DNA from: Methylocystis rosea SV97
GTDB lineage: Bacteria > Pseudomonadota > Alphaproteobacteria > Rhizobiales > Beijerinckiaceae
Direction: 5' to 3'
Assembly: GCF_000372845.1 (NCBI RefSeq)
Contig: NZ_KB889963.1
Location: forward strand, 3,367,645-3,431,644
DNA: 64,000 nucleotides
Of the stretch, positions 54,097 through 61,486 are shown piece after piece; the first letter of the stretch is position 1, and each line of letters begins with the position of its first letter. The notes beneath the pieces are model-generated. The model did not search any database, was not told the DNA's origin, and saw nothing but the letters and a program-made list of their open reading frames with translations. The translations under genes and the position numbers were made by a program.

Positions 54097-55041
54097 ATGC
54101 CGATGAAAGACCAGAAATCACTTCACGATAGGCCCCTTGAGACATCCCCTGAAGTGCCTGCGCATGTGTCGCATTTGTTTTCGCTCGCGGTGCCTTCAGA
54201 TCTCCGCACGGGTGTTTTTGATATACTTTTCTTCAATCTCAAGAAGGGATGGCAGCTACCGTTCTGGCTGATGCTGACTCTGAGTGCCGGCCTCGCGACG
54301 CTTGGGCTTTCAGAGAATTCGGCCGCTATAGTGATCGGAGCAATGATCATCGCACCACTGGGCCAACCGATCATTGCACTTGGGGCCGCGGTAGCGCTAG
54401 GTTGGCCGCGTCAGTTCATTCGGTTGCTCATGCTCGCGGTCATCGGCGCTGCATCGGTGGTGACGCTCGCTTTCGGCATTGGCCTTCTGCTGCCCACCGC
54501 GACGCCAAATGACGAGATATTGGCGCGGACGGCTCCCGACCTGCGAGACCTATGCGTGGCTCTGTTCGCAGGTATTGCCGGCGCTTATGGTTATTATCGC
54601 TTTGAGTCCTCCGCAGTGCTTGCCGGAGTGGCAATCGCCGTCGCCCTCATCCCACCCCTCTGCACTGCCGGGCTTATGCTGGCGGAGGGGCGCTATATCC
54701 TGGCCACCGGAGCGTACGTGCTTTTCCTGACCAACTTCATTGGGATCGCCATTGCGGCTGTTCTTGTTTTTTTCTTAACCGGCGTTGCACACGCTGAAAG
54801 CAGGCGAGGTTGGTTCGTTGGGGGAGCCGTTATCACGGTGGCGGCGGCGATGCTAGTAATCGGTCCGCTCGCAGCCAATTACAAACGGCTCGGGTTCCGT
54901 GTCATTGAAACACGGCAGGCCTATCAGACAGCGGAACAACTGCTAAAGACAGCGTCAGGCAGTCCCGTCATAGTAGACCTCTCCATTGACCGCGCGCTGC
55001 TGACAATCACGTTGCGGGGATCTCCAAACGATCCAACCTAA
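54097..55041 (+). CDS. DUF389-family membrane protein (possibly C-terminally truncated)
   Basis: About 314 residues with roughly six membrane helices. The DUF389 core is clear (LATLGLSENSAAIVIGAMIIAPLGQPIIALG; VAIAVALIPPLCTAGLMLAEG). After TAA at 55039-55041 the same frame continues for 23 sense codons (LRRLTDAIQKALGLQVELV) to TGA at 55111. That looks like the natural end of the protein, so the TAA may be a nonsense mutation. Several starts are possible (54097, 54103). It sits between insertion remnants. Function unknown. Confidence 0.82.
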   Translation: MPMKDQKSLHDRPLETSPEVPAHVSHLFSLAVPSDLRTGVFDILFFNLKKGWQLPFWLMLTLSAGLATLGLSENSAAIVIGAMIIAPLGQPIIALGAAVALGWPRQFIRLLMLAVIGAASVVTLAFGIGLLLPTATPNDEILARTAPDLRDLCVALFAGIAGAYGYYRFESSAVLAGVAIAVALIPPLCTAGLMLAEGRYILATGAYVLFLTNFIGIAIAAVLVFFLTGVAHAESRRGWFVGGAVITVAAAMLVIGPLAANYKRLGFRVIETRQAYQTAEQLLKTASGSPVIVDLSIDRALLTITLRGSPNDPT

Positions 55042-55236
55042 CTGCGGCGGCTAACGGATGCGATCCAGAAAGCGCTCGGGCTTCAGGTAGAATTGGTGGC
55101 CGAGACGAAATGACCTGCCGCGGCAGAAATGAGATGTTGCGCAGAATTGACCTTGCCCCCGAAGAACGCCTCCCAAGGCTGATTGCGTAGGATCGGCTTT
55201 GGAGGGTTTTGGCATGAATGGCGCGTTGGGGGGACA

Positions 55237-55370
55237 ATACACGCTTGGTTCAAGCAAGAGGCTGTTCGGCTGGTCCGAGGAGGCGAAGCAATCTCTTCGG
55301 TGGCGAAGACCTTGAAGATTTCGGTTTAGACGCTGCACAACTGGGTAAAGGCCGAAGCAGCGGGCGGACC
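55237..55370 (+). pseudogene. IS3-family OrfA fragment with in-frame stop
   Basis: One frame reads WFKQEAVRLVRGGEAISSVAKTLKISV, then TAG at 55327-55329, then TLHNWVKAEAAGG: the helix-turn-helix of an IS3-family OrfA with Gln changed to a stop. No intact start or C terminus is present. Its OrfB counterpart may be the fragment at 57036, separated by later insertions. Confidence 0.65.
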
Positions 55371-55494
55371 CGTTCGCGCCACGCGGTGATGCGAAGAGAG
55401 TGGATAGATCCCAGAGCCGGTCCTGAAAGAAGTTGAGTCGAAAGAGTCGGTTGTGATTCCCGTGCGAAGAGAATGATTCGCAGGGGAGTTGCTG

Positions 55495-55775
55495 ATGTGG
55501 AAGCCAGAGCATCGCATCGTGGCCGATCGTCGCGGCCTTCGTTACCCTTCCGATCTGACCGACGCGGAGTAGGCTCTTGTCGCGCCTTTAATCCCGCCGG
55601 TCAAGCGCGGCGGCCGCAAACGAACGGTCGACGTGCGCGAGGTCCTCAACGCGATTTTTTACGTGCTCGCCACAGGCTGTCAGTGGAAAGCTTTGCTCAA
55701 AGACCTGCCGCCCAAGAGCACGGCGCATTCCTATTTCATGCTGTGGGATTGGAACGGAACGCTGGTCCGTTGTTG
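55495..55775 (+). pseudogene. IS5-family transposase fragment with in-frame stop
   Basis: Starts MWKPEHRIVADRRGLRYPSDLTDAE, then TAG at 55570-55572 where IS5-group proteins have Trp, then ALVAPLIPPVKRGGRKR and NAIFYVLATGCQWKALLKDLPP. This is the N-terminal (DUF4096-like) third of an IS5-group transposase. The rest is missing; the IS630 element begins about 15 bases later. Confidence 0.75.
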
Positions 55776-55885
55776 CGTTTCACCCCAAACTAGAGCGGTT
55801 TCTTCTCTGATTGAATCGTGGGGGGGATTCTCGAATCATCTAAGTTCTGATTCAAGCTGCCTGCTGGCGAAGGAGGCTGGCATGC

Positions 55886-56275
55886 ATGTCGAAGAAGACC
55901 CTTTCGCTTGATCTTCGAGAACGCGTTGTCTCCGCCGTCGCAGCCGGCATGTCGCGCCGACAGGCGGCTGAGCGTTTTGGCGTTTCGGCGGCGAGCGCTG
56001 TTCGCTGGTGCGCCCGCGAGAAGGAGACTGGCAGTCCTTCCGCCAGACCGCGTGGGGGAGACCGTTGGTCGGCGCGCATCGACGCGCATTTCCGTCTGAT
56101 CGCGTCGCTCGTCGAGGAGAGCTGCGACATCACGCTCAAGGAACTTGCCGCACAACTTGCCGAGCGCGGGTATCGCTTCAGCATCGGATCGTTGTGGCGC
56201 TTCTGCGACCGTCACGACATTACGTGGAAAAAAAGACCGCGCATGCGAGCGAACAGGACCGGCCGGACATCTTGA
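55886..56275 (+). CDS. IS630 transposase, OrfA (DNA-binding part)
   Basis: 129 residues: SLDLRERVVSAVAAGMSRRQAAERFGVS is the helix-turn-helix, followed by a second helical DNA-binding region (LKELAAQLAERGYRFSIGSLWRF). Near its end is a run of seven As (56228-56234). A -1 slip there joins it to the OrfB frame to produce the full transposase of about 315 residues, the usual arrangement in IS630 members. Confidence 0.85.
   Translation: MSKKTLSLDLRERVVSAVAAGMSRRQAAERFGVSAASAVRWCAREKETGSPSARPRGGDRWSARIDAHFRLIASLVEESCDITLKELAAQLAERGYRFSIGSLWRFCDRHDITWKKRPRMRANRTGRTS
56228..56234 (+). promoter_or_regulatory. A7 slippery site for -1 frameshifting in IS630
   Basis: Seven As between GG and G in the OrfA-OrfB overlap. 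Moving back one base here converts ITWKKRPRMR into the OrfB reading KKTAHASEQDRPDI, giving continuous homology to fused IS630 transposases. Confidence 0.7.
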
Positions 56276-56835
56276 AGCAGCGCGAGGCATGGTTCGAAAA
56301 CCAGCTGGATCTTGATCCCGAACGCCTCGTCTTCATCGACGAAACCTGGGCGACGACGAACATGGCGCGCAAGAAAGGGCGCGCGCCCAAAGGTGAGAGG
56401 CTGCGCGCCAGCGTTCCCCACGGTCATTGGAAAACGACGACCTTCGTTGCCGGCCTTCGTCTCACGGGACTAATGGCGCCGATGGTCCTCGACGGCCCGA
56501 TCAATGGCCTGTGGTTCCAGGCATATGTCGATCAGGTGCTCGTCCCAACGCTCTCGCGGGGCGACATCGTCATTATGGACAATCTGGGTAGCCACAAGAA
56601 CGCGGGCGTCCGCCAAGCGATCGAGGCCTCAGGCGCGAAACTGATCTATCTCCCGCCCTACAGCCCAGACTTCAATCCGATCGAGAAGGCCTTCTCCAAA
56701 CTGAAAGCACTGCTGCGCAAGGCAGCAGAACGAACCGTCGACGGCCTGTGGAATAGGATCGGAGAGCTACTCCACGCCTTCACCCCAAGCGAATGCGCAA
56801 ACTTCTTCGCCGCGGCTGGCTACGAACCTCTTTGA
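56230..56835 (+). CDS. IS630 transposase, OrfB (DDE catalytic part)
   Basis: The frame is open from 56008, but homology begins at the A7 slip near 56230. About 200 residues carry the DDE triad: Asp in FIDETWA, Asp in VIMDNLGSHK and Glu in YSPDFNPIEKAFSKLK. It ends 14 bases before the right inverted repeat. It is expressed as a fusion with OrfA by frameshifting and cuts and joins the element ends. Confidence 0.85.
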   Translation, partial: KKTAHASEQDRPDILKQREAWFENQLDLDPERLVFIDETWATTNMARKKGRAPKGERLRASVPHGHWKTTTFVAGLRLTGLMAPMVLDGPINGLWFQAYVDQVLVPTLSRGDIVIMDNLGSHKNAGVRQAIEASGAKLIYLPPYSPDFNPIEKAFSKLKALLRKAAERTVDGLWNRIGELLHAFTPSECANFFAAAGYEPL

Positions 56836-57035
56836 GAAGAAACCGCTCTAGAAAACGTAACCAAAAGAGCCATCTTGAGACCGAAGAGCCCGCGCGGGCT
56901 GCAGCGGCGAAGCGGGTAGTTTTGGTTGGCACGCGCTGATGGCCACAAAGCCGACCGGAAGGCCGCGCGGACGGCCTATAGAAAAACGAAAGCACCAAAA
57001 CCGCTGCGTCGTCGCGGGCGGCCTCGGAAGCCGTT

Positions 57036-57668
57036 GTGCGGAAGCACGAGTCCGTTGAGCCGGCGGATGAGTTCAAGGGCAAGACCACGGCGCCAAACCA
57101 GCTCTGGCAGACCGACTTCACCTATTTGAAGGTGATCGGCTGGGGCTGGTTTTACCTCAGCACCATCCTCGACGACTTCTCGCGCTACATCGTCGCCTGG
57201 AAGCTGTGCACGACGATGAAGGCTGACGACGTCACCGAGACGCTGAACCTGGCGCTGCAAGCCTCCGGCCTCGATCAGGTCCATGTCGTTCATCGGCCGC
57301 GCCTGCTCTCGGACAATGGCTCGTCCTATTTCTCCGGCGATCTGGCGACATGGCTCAACGATCATAAAATTGAGCACATCCGCGGCGCGCCCTGTCATCC
57401 GCAGACCCAAGGCAAGATCGAGCGCTGGCATCAGACGCTCAAGAACCGCATCCTGCTCGAAAACTATTATCTGCCCGGAAACCTGAAAGCGAAGATCGGC
57501 ACCTTCGTCGATCACTACAATCGTCGTCGCTATCACGAGAGCTTGAACAATCTCACGCCGGCCGACGTCTACTGCGGGCGCGGCGCAAAAATCTTGCGCG
57601 AACGAGAAAGGATCAAACGTATCACCGTCGAAAATCGACGCTTGCACCACCAAATGACCGCCGCTTAA
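57036..57668 (+). pseudogene. IS3-family OrfB transposase, 5'-truncated
   Basis: 210 residues of an rve integrase-core domain. The DDE residues are Asp in LWQTDFTY, Asp in LLSDNGSSY and Glu in QGKIERWHQ, and the C terminus (HYNRRRYHESLNNLTPADVY) is complete. The N-terminal helix region of a normal OrfB (about 270-280 residues) is missing, and no start or ribosome site is evident at GTG 57036. It is likely the other half of the OrfA fragment at 55237. Confidence 0.78.
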
Positions 57669-57725
57669 GCTCAACCGTCAGGTGAGCCGCGTCCTCCATT
57701 AAATCACGACGCCCGCTGTCTCAAA

Positions 57726-58328
57726 TCATTCGATGACGGACATTACTGGCGTACCGACGCTTACGCGATCGAACAGATCAATCACGTCCTCGTTCAACAT
57801 GCGGATGCAGCCGTAGGAGGCGGCAGCGCCGATCGATCGCGCATCCTTTTGGTCGTCCCGTGAATCGCCACCTGGAGGCGGCTGAGGGTAAGAGCGCGAG
57901 CGCCCATGGGATTGTTCGGCGAACCGCCGCGAATAAGGTCCGGCAATTCCGGATGGTCGCGTTTCACTTTCCATGGCGGAGCCCAGTCGGGATTGACGTA
58001 CTTCCCGATAATCGTGACGGAGCCAGACCATTCCTCGCTGCTCTTGGGCACGGCGATCGGATAGCGAATTGCGACGCCTTCATCCGTGACGGAAAAAAGT
58101 TTGCGTTGTCGCGCGTCAATGACAATCGTGCCCGGCTCGACGGACGATGGAAAGACCACCATATCCCGAGTGGCGCTGATCGACGGCAAGTCGGCGGCGA
58201 CAACGCTGGAGCGCGAATGTGATGCGCCGCCACTGGCGACAACGATCGAGTTGAGCAGCCGTCAGTATGAAGATCGAAAGCGTGGCCGATGCTCCAGGAC
58301 CGATCAGGAGGCGGCGCAAAGGCCGCAT
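57726..58328 (-). pseudogene. L,D-transpeptidase (YkuD), frameshifted
   Basis: A secreted cell-wall transpeptidase read on the minus strand in three pieces. A signal-like start (MRPLRRLLIGPGASATLSIFIL) at 58328 is followed, in another frame, by VVFPSSVEPGTIVIDARQRKLF through ARALTLSRLQVAIHGTTK. After an apparent one-base loss in an A-run near 57845-57855, a third frame gives ARSIGAAASYGCIRMLNEDVIDLFDRV. The catalytic His and SYGCIR Cys survive but are in different frames, so the gene is broken here unless the assembly is wrong. Confidence 0.7.
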
Positions 58329-58341
58329 CCGGATCCCGCCG

Positions 58342-58419
58342 CTAATGGCGCAATAACGCCAGAAGAATAATGATCGGAATTGGAACGCCGAGCATCCAGA
58401 GCAGAATTGAACGTCCCAT
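58342..58419 (-). CDS. Tiny membrane peptide (25 aa)
   Basis: ATG 58419 to TAG at 58342: MGRSILLWMLGVPIPIIILL followed by ALLRH. A one-helix peptide with the WMLGVPIPIIILL pattern seen in very short alphaproteobacterial proteins. It lies 27 bases after the duplicated-domain membrane protein gene, on the same strand. Confidence 0.55.
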   Translation of the reverse strand: MGRSILLWMLGVPIPIIILLALLRH

Positions 58420-58445
58420 GACTTACGCTCCTCTTCGGATGTGCT

Positions 58446-59690
58446 TCACCAGCGCGTCAGATGGCTGGCGTCGAACTGCTCGTCTCGGTGACGGCCGCCG
58501 ACGCCGGCTCCCCACCAAGCGGCCGCTGCGCCGAGAACCATCGAGGCGGCTGTCAAAAAGGCAAGAAGGATTCCGCCTTTGCGCGCAATTTCGGTCGCCG
58601 CCCGCACGTTGTCGGCGGAAGTCTTCAGCTGTTCGGAAAGCGCGTCGACACGTTTTTCGGCGTCAGCCTGCGCAAGATTCGCGCGCGCGGCAACGATGCG
58701 CACCAGATAGGCGCGATCGTCGCTGCTTAGAGAACCATTGGCGGCTCCCATCAATAAAATGCGCGAAATTTCTTGACGCGACGTTTCTATTGACCCGCTA
58801 TTGACCGCTGAGGTGTTTCCATCGCCCCGCGCCGCGTTATCGACGCCAAAGTCAATCGGCTCGGCATTGGGCGCGACGCGCAAGGCAAGAATGATTCCGG
58901 CCTTGCGAGCGGTTTCACTCGCCTCCCGCGCCTTGTCGGCTGCAGCCTTCGCCTGGGCGAGAATCGCGTCGACTCGCCTTTCGGCGTCGGCCTGCGAGAG
59001 GCCAGCGCGCGCTGCAATAGCGCGCGCCACATAGATGCGATCGTCGCTGCTCACAGTGCCATTGGCCGCGCCCAGGGCCAAAACGCGTGAGGCCTCCGGA
59101 CGCGACGATTGCATTGTTGCGGTATTGGCCCCTGATGCGCTTCTTTGCGCTTCGGCTTCTTTGTATCGTAACAACGTGTCGATCTGATATCCGATCGGAT
59201 CGGCATTGAGTCCAACGCTCGACGCCATGGCGGCGGCGCCCGATTTTGCGAGATCCGCGCCGCCCTTGACCGCGGACGAAAGTGACAATGTCGTGACAGC
59301 GGACGAAAGTGAGAATGTTGCGAGCGCCGTGCCGATGACCACGGCGACGGCCCAAACGACCAGCCCGTGCGCGCCGTCCCTGACGTGGACCTCGTGAGGC
59401 GCTGTGCCTTCGATGGGGCGGCGCAGGCGGCCTGTAACATATCCTCCCGCGACGAAGCTGGAGACCGTGATCCAGGTGAACCAGAGCGCGAGAACGACGT
59501 AAAATATTATGGGCGACGGGCCGTGATAGGGCGAGACGAGCGAGAGGCCGATGGCGGAGCCAAAAGCGGTCATCAGCACGATGATTGCGGAAGCAAGCAT
59601 TGCTCCCGCGAAAATTGCCGGCCATTCGACGTAGGAGGATCCTGGTGGACCGTCAGAAATTCGCGCGGATGACATTGATGTGTCGGTCAT
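58446..59690 (-). CDS. Membrane protein with internal domain duplication
   Basis: 414 residues. Three helices occupy roughly residues 24-125 (FAGAMLASAIIVLMTAFG; IIFYVVLALWFTWITVSSF; HGLVVWAVAVVIGTALATF). A soluble alpha-helical part follows, containing two homologous units, about residues 186-260 and 294-368, each with LxxGAANG(T/S)(V/L)SSDDR, a QADAE(R/K)RVDA helix and ending in A.KAGIILA or KGGILLAF. A final helix ends in HLTRW. The LSSAV motif is also repeated near residue 127-140. Family not recognised beyond being a putative envelope stress protein. Confidence 0.72.
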   Translation of the reverse strand: MTDTSMSSARISDGPPGSSYVEWPAIFAGAMLASAIIVLMTAFGSAIGLSLVSPYHGPSPIIFYVVLALWFTWITVSSFVAGGYVTGRLRRPIEGTAPHEVHVRDGAHGLVVWAVAVVIGTALATFSLSSAVTTLSLSSAVKGGADLAKSGAAAMASSVGLNADPIGYQIDTLLRYKEAEAQRSASGANTATMQSSRPEASRVLALGAANGTVSSDDRIYVARAIAARAGLSQADAERRVDAILAQAKAAADKAREASETARKAGIILALRVAPNAEPIDFGVDNAARGDGNTSAVNSGSIETSRQEISRILLMGAANGSLSSDDRAYLVRIVAARANLAQADAEKRVDALSEQLKTSADNVRAATEIARKGGILLAFLTAASMVLGAAAAWWGAGVGGRHRDEQFDASHLTRW

Positions 59691-59715
59691 AGCCGTGTCT
59701 CCCTTTTTGGGCCGT

Positions 59716-59790
59716 TCAGCGCAAACCGAGGAAGGAAAGAATGGCCATGATGATTACAATGAGACCAACGAGATAGATGATGCCGTTCAT
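59716..59790 (-). CDS. Tiny membrane peptide (24 aa)
   Basis: ATG 59790 to TGA at 59716, MNGIIYLVGLIVIIMAILSF followed by LGLR. This single-helix peptide is nearly identical to short proteins widespread in alphaproteobacteria, which supports it despite its size. GGACG lies upstream. It is probably the first gene of a minus-strand unit with the 414-residue protein. Confidence 0.7.
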   Translation of the reverse strand: MNGIIYLVGLIVIIMAILSFLGLR

Positions 59791-59802
59791 AACGTCCTCC
59801 AT

Positions 59803-59828
59803 GGAACCCGAACCCAGATCTATGCGTT
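59803..59828 (+). promoter_or_regulatory. EcfG (general stress sigma factor) promoter of csbD-like gene
   Basis: GGAAC at 59803-59807, a 17-base spacer, CGTT at 59825-59828, an exact consensus match. It ends about 53 bases upstream of the CsbD-like start, on the same strand. Confidence 0.7.
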
Positions 59829-59881
59829 TACCAATGTAGCGCGCAATATCGCGCGTCCCTCAATCATTCAGGAGAAAAATC

Positions 59882-60073
59882 ATGGGCAGCACGACCGACA
59901 AGATCAAGGGTGCGGCAAATCAGGCTGCGGGGGCAGTCAAGCAGGGGGTCGGCCAAGCAGTAGGCAACCCGAACCTTGAGCTCAAAGGCGCGGTGCAGGA
60001 GCTCAAGGGCGAAGCGCAGGAGGCCGTCGGCAAGGCTAAGAATGCTGTGAAGAAGCTCGTCGACAAGGCCTAA
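59882..60073 (+). CDS. CsbD-family stress protein
   Basis: 63 residues, helical and rich in Ala, Lys, Gly and Gln: TTDKIKGAANQAAGAVKQGVG then the second CsbD repeat ELKGAVQELKGEAQEAVGKAK. AGGAG precedes the ATG and an EcfG promoter lies upstream. These small abundant proteins are induced by general stress; their molecular role is unknown. A terminator follows directly. Confidence 0.93.
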   Translation: MGSTTDKIKGAANQAAGAVKQGVGQAVGNPNLELKGAVQELKGEAQEAVGKAKNAVKKLVDKA

Positions 60074-60094
60074 CTAGATCTCATCCTAAGCATG

Positions 60095-60123
60095 GAAAAG
60101 CGGCCTTAAAGGTCGCTTTTTTC
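60095..60123 (+). terminator. Rho-independent terminator of the csbD-like gene
   Basis: GAAAAGCGGCC pairs with GGTCGCTTTTTTC across TTAAA, leaving a T-run. It lies 22 bases after the stop codon. Confidence 0.85.
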
Positions 60124-60208
60124 ATAGCTGTTTCATGTGACCAGTCCGGACCCCCGATCCCCGAGAAGATATTGGCAGATTCGCCGTTCGTGCGAGAGTA
60201 TCCCCCTT

Positions 60209-60364
60209 TTAGAACTTACCGAGAAGAACGAGGATCACCAGGACTATGAGAATGGTTCCCAACATCCCGGAAGGGACATAACCCCAACTCGCGCTATGCG
60301 ACCACGTCGGAAGCACGCCAATGAGCATCAGGATGAGTATGACGATAATGACGGTTCCAAGCAT
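60209..60364 (-). CDS. DUF3309-family small membrane protein
   Basis: 51 residues: MLGTVIIVILILMLIGVLPTW, HSASWGYVPSG and LGTILIVLVILVLLGKF. Two hydrophobic helices around the conserved WxxSxSWGYxPSG loop define DUF3309, common in alpha- and betaproteobacteria. AAGGG lies just before ATG 60364; the upstream open frame to 60412 is unsupported. Function unknown, probably stress related. Confidence 0.85.
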   Translation of the reverse strand: MLGTVIIVILILMLIGVLPTWSHSASWGYVPSGMLGTILIVLVILVLLGKF

Positions 60365-60412
60365 AATAATCCCTTTCTGGCTATCACCTGCGCTGTGAAG
60401 TGCGGAGATCAC

Positions 60413-60661
60413 ATCCGAAAGAATCGCAAATCAGCAGAAAGCTCCAATCTCACAAGGAGAGAGCAGCCGCCGCCTTGCCACAAGAGAACTAAATAGACAC
60501 CAAAGGCACGGTGCAAGATTCAAGAATACTCATAGGCGTTTCTGCGGCCTTATGCCTCACTTAAGGCGTGGTTTGACCCCACACGCGCGGTTCCTGTAAT
60601 GGCACTGTCGTCGATGCGTCAACAATCCGCCACGAACGAAGCTCCGGCGTGTATCCCGCAC
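60413..60661. other. Intergenic region
   Basis: About 250 bases between the DUF3309 gene and the protease stop, with no supported gene. Confidence 0.35.
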
Positions 60662-61393
60662 TCAGCTTTCAGTCAGCGTCAACAAAATGTCGGCATACCA
60701 AGCGCAGTTCAACCCGAGCGCCTCGTCGAGTATCAGGTCGCGGGTCCCGACATCAAGCCGCGCGGAATGGATGCCGAGCAGCATCCACGGCAGATCGCCC
60801 TCGATCGGCGCCCAGTCAGATGTACGCATCACGACGGGGGCGCCGCTGGTTCCGCGGTGTGTGCGCGCATCCGTGAGGAAGTAGCCCTGACCTTGAAAAC
60901 GCAGACCGAACGAAGACGCAATGACCGCGTGCCGCGCGACCGGCATGTGGTGCAGCGTATCGTGGAAACCAAGCGGAAAACCAACGATGAGCAGCGAGGA
61001 GCCTATTTCAACCTGGTGCTGCGCGGAGAGCAGGTGTTTGGGCGTGAAGGCCCGGTAAACCGTCGGTTTTGGCAGTGCGGAGCGTTCAATCTCGATCACC
61101 GCGACGTCGACCTCTCCTGCAGAGTCGAGCCCCTGGCGCCAGGCAGCCTTGCCGTCGCGATACAGCGGGATCGAGAACCCCATGGACTGGACCATATTCT
61201 CGGGGTCGACGTGCAACTGGATCTCGATCCGGTCCGGGAAGTGTTTGCTCGGTTCGTCGAACATCACATGCCGGCTCGTCACCAGAAACAAGCGCTCATC
61301 ACGCTCGAAGAAAAAGCTACTCGCATTGGTCAGCATCCGCTGCTGTTCGAATGTGTAGAGACGTGCGGTGGCAAGCGGAAGGGTTTCGATCAT
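60662..61393 (-). CDS. Trypsin-like serine protease domain protein
   Basis: About 243 residues with an apparently complete S1-type triad: His42 in LVTSRHV, Asp96 in EVDVAVIEI and Ser183 in HRGTSGAPV. No signal peptide or PDZ domain is seen, so unlike DegP it may act in the cytoplasm or use another route. ATG 61393 follows GAGGA; an open frame to 61477 lacks support. It lies downstream of the YddA-type ABC gene on the same strand, about 93 bases away. Substrate unknown. Confidence 0.75.
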   Translation of the reverse strand: MIETLPLATARLYTFEQQRMLTNASSFFFERDERLFLVTSRHVMFDEPSKHFPDRIEIQLHVDPENMVQSMGFSIPLYRDGKAAWRQGLDSAGEVDVAVIEIERSALPKPTVYRAFTPKHLLSAQHQVEIGSSLLIVGFPLGFHDTLHHMPVARHAVIASSFGLRFQGQGYFLTDARTHRGTSGAPVVMRTSDWAPIEGDLPWMLLGIHSARLDVGTRDLILDEALGLNCAWYADILLTLTES

Positions 61394-61486
61394 TCCTCTT
61401 CGCCTTCCTTTTAGTCGCCCGGCGTTTCGTGCAAGGCGGCAACACGTCGAATAATGACCCCTTTCGAAAGTCAGCAATGGTCGGGT

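Larger units (their letters stand above)
55791..56850 (+). mobile_element. IS630-family insertion sequence with TA target duplication
   Basis: Inverted ends GAGCGGTTTCTTCTC (from 55793) and GAGAAGAAACCGCTC (to 56848) match perfectly over 15 bases, giving a 1,056-base element. Both are flanked by TA (55791-55792 and 56849-56850), the IS630/Tc1 target. The two transposase frames inside are intact, so it could be active. It inserted next to or into the IS5-group remnant and is the youngest visible event in the mobile region. Confidence 0.88.
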
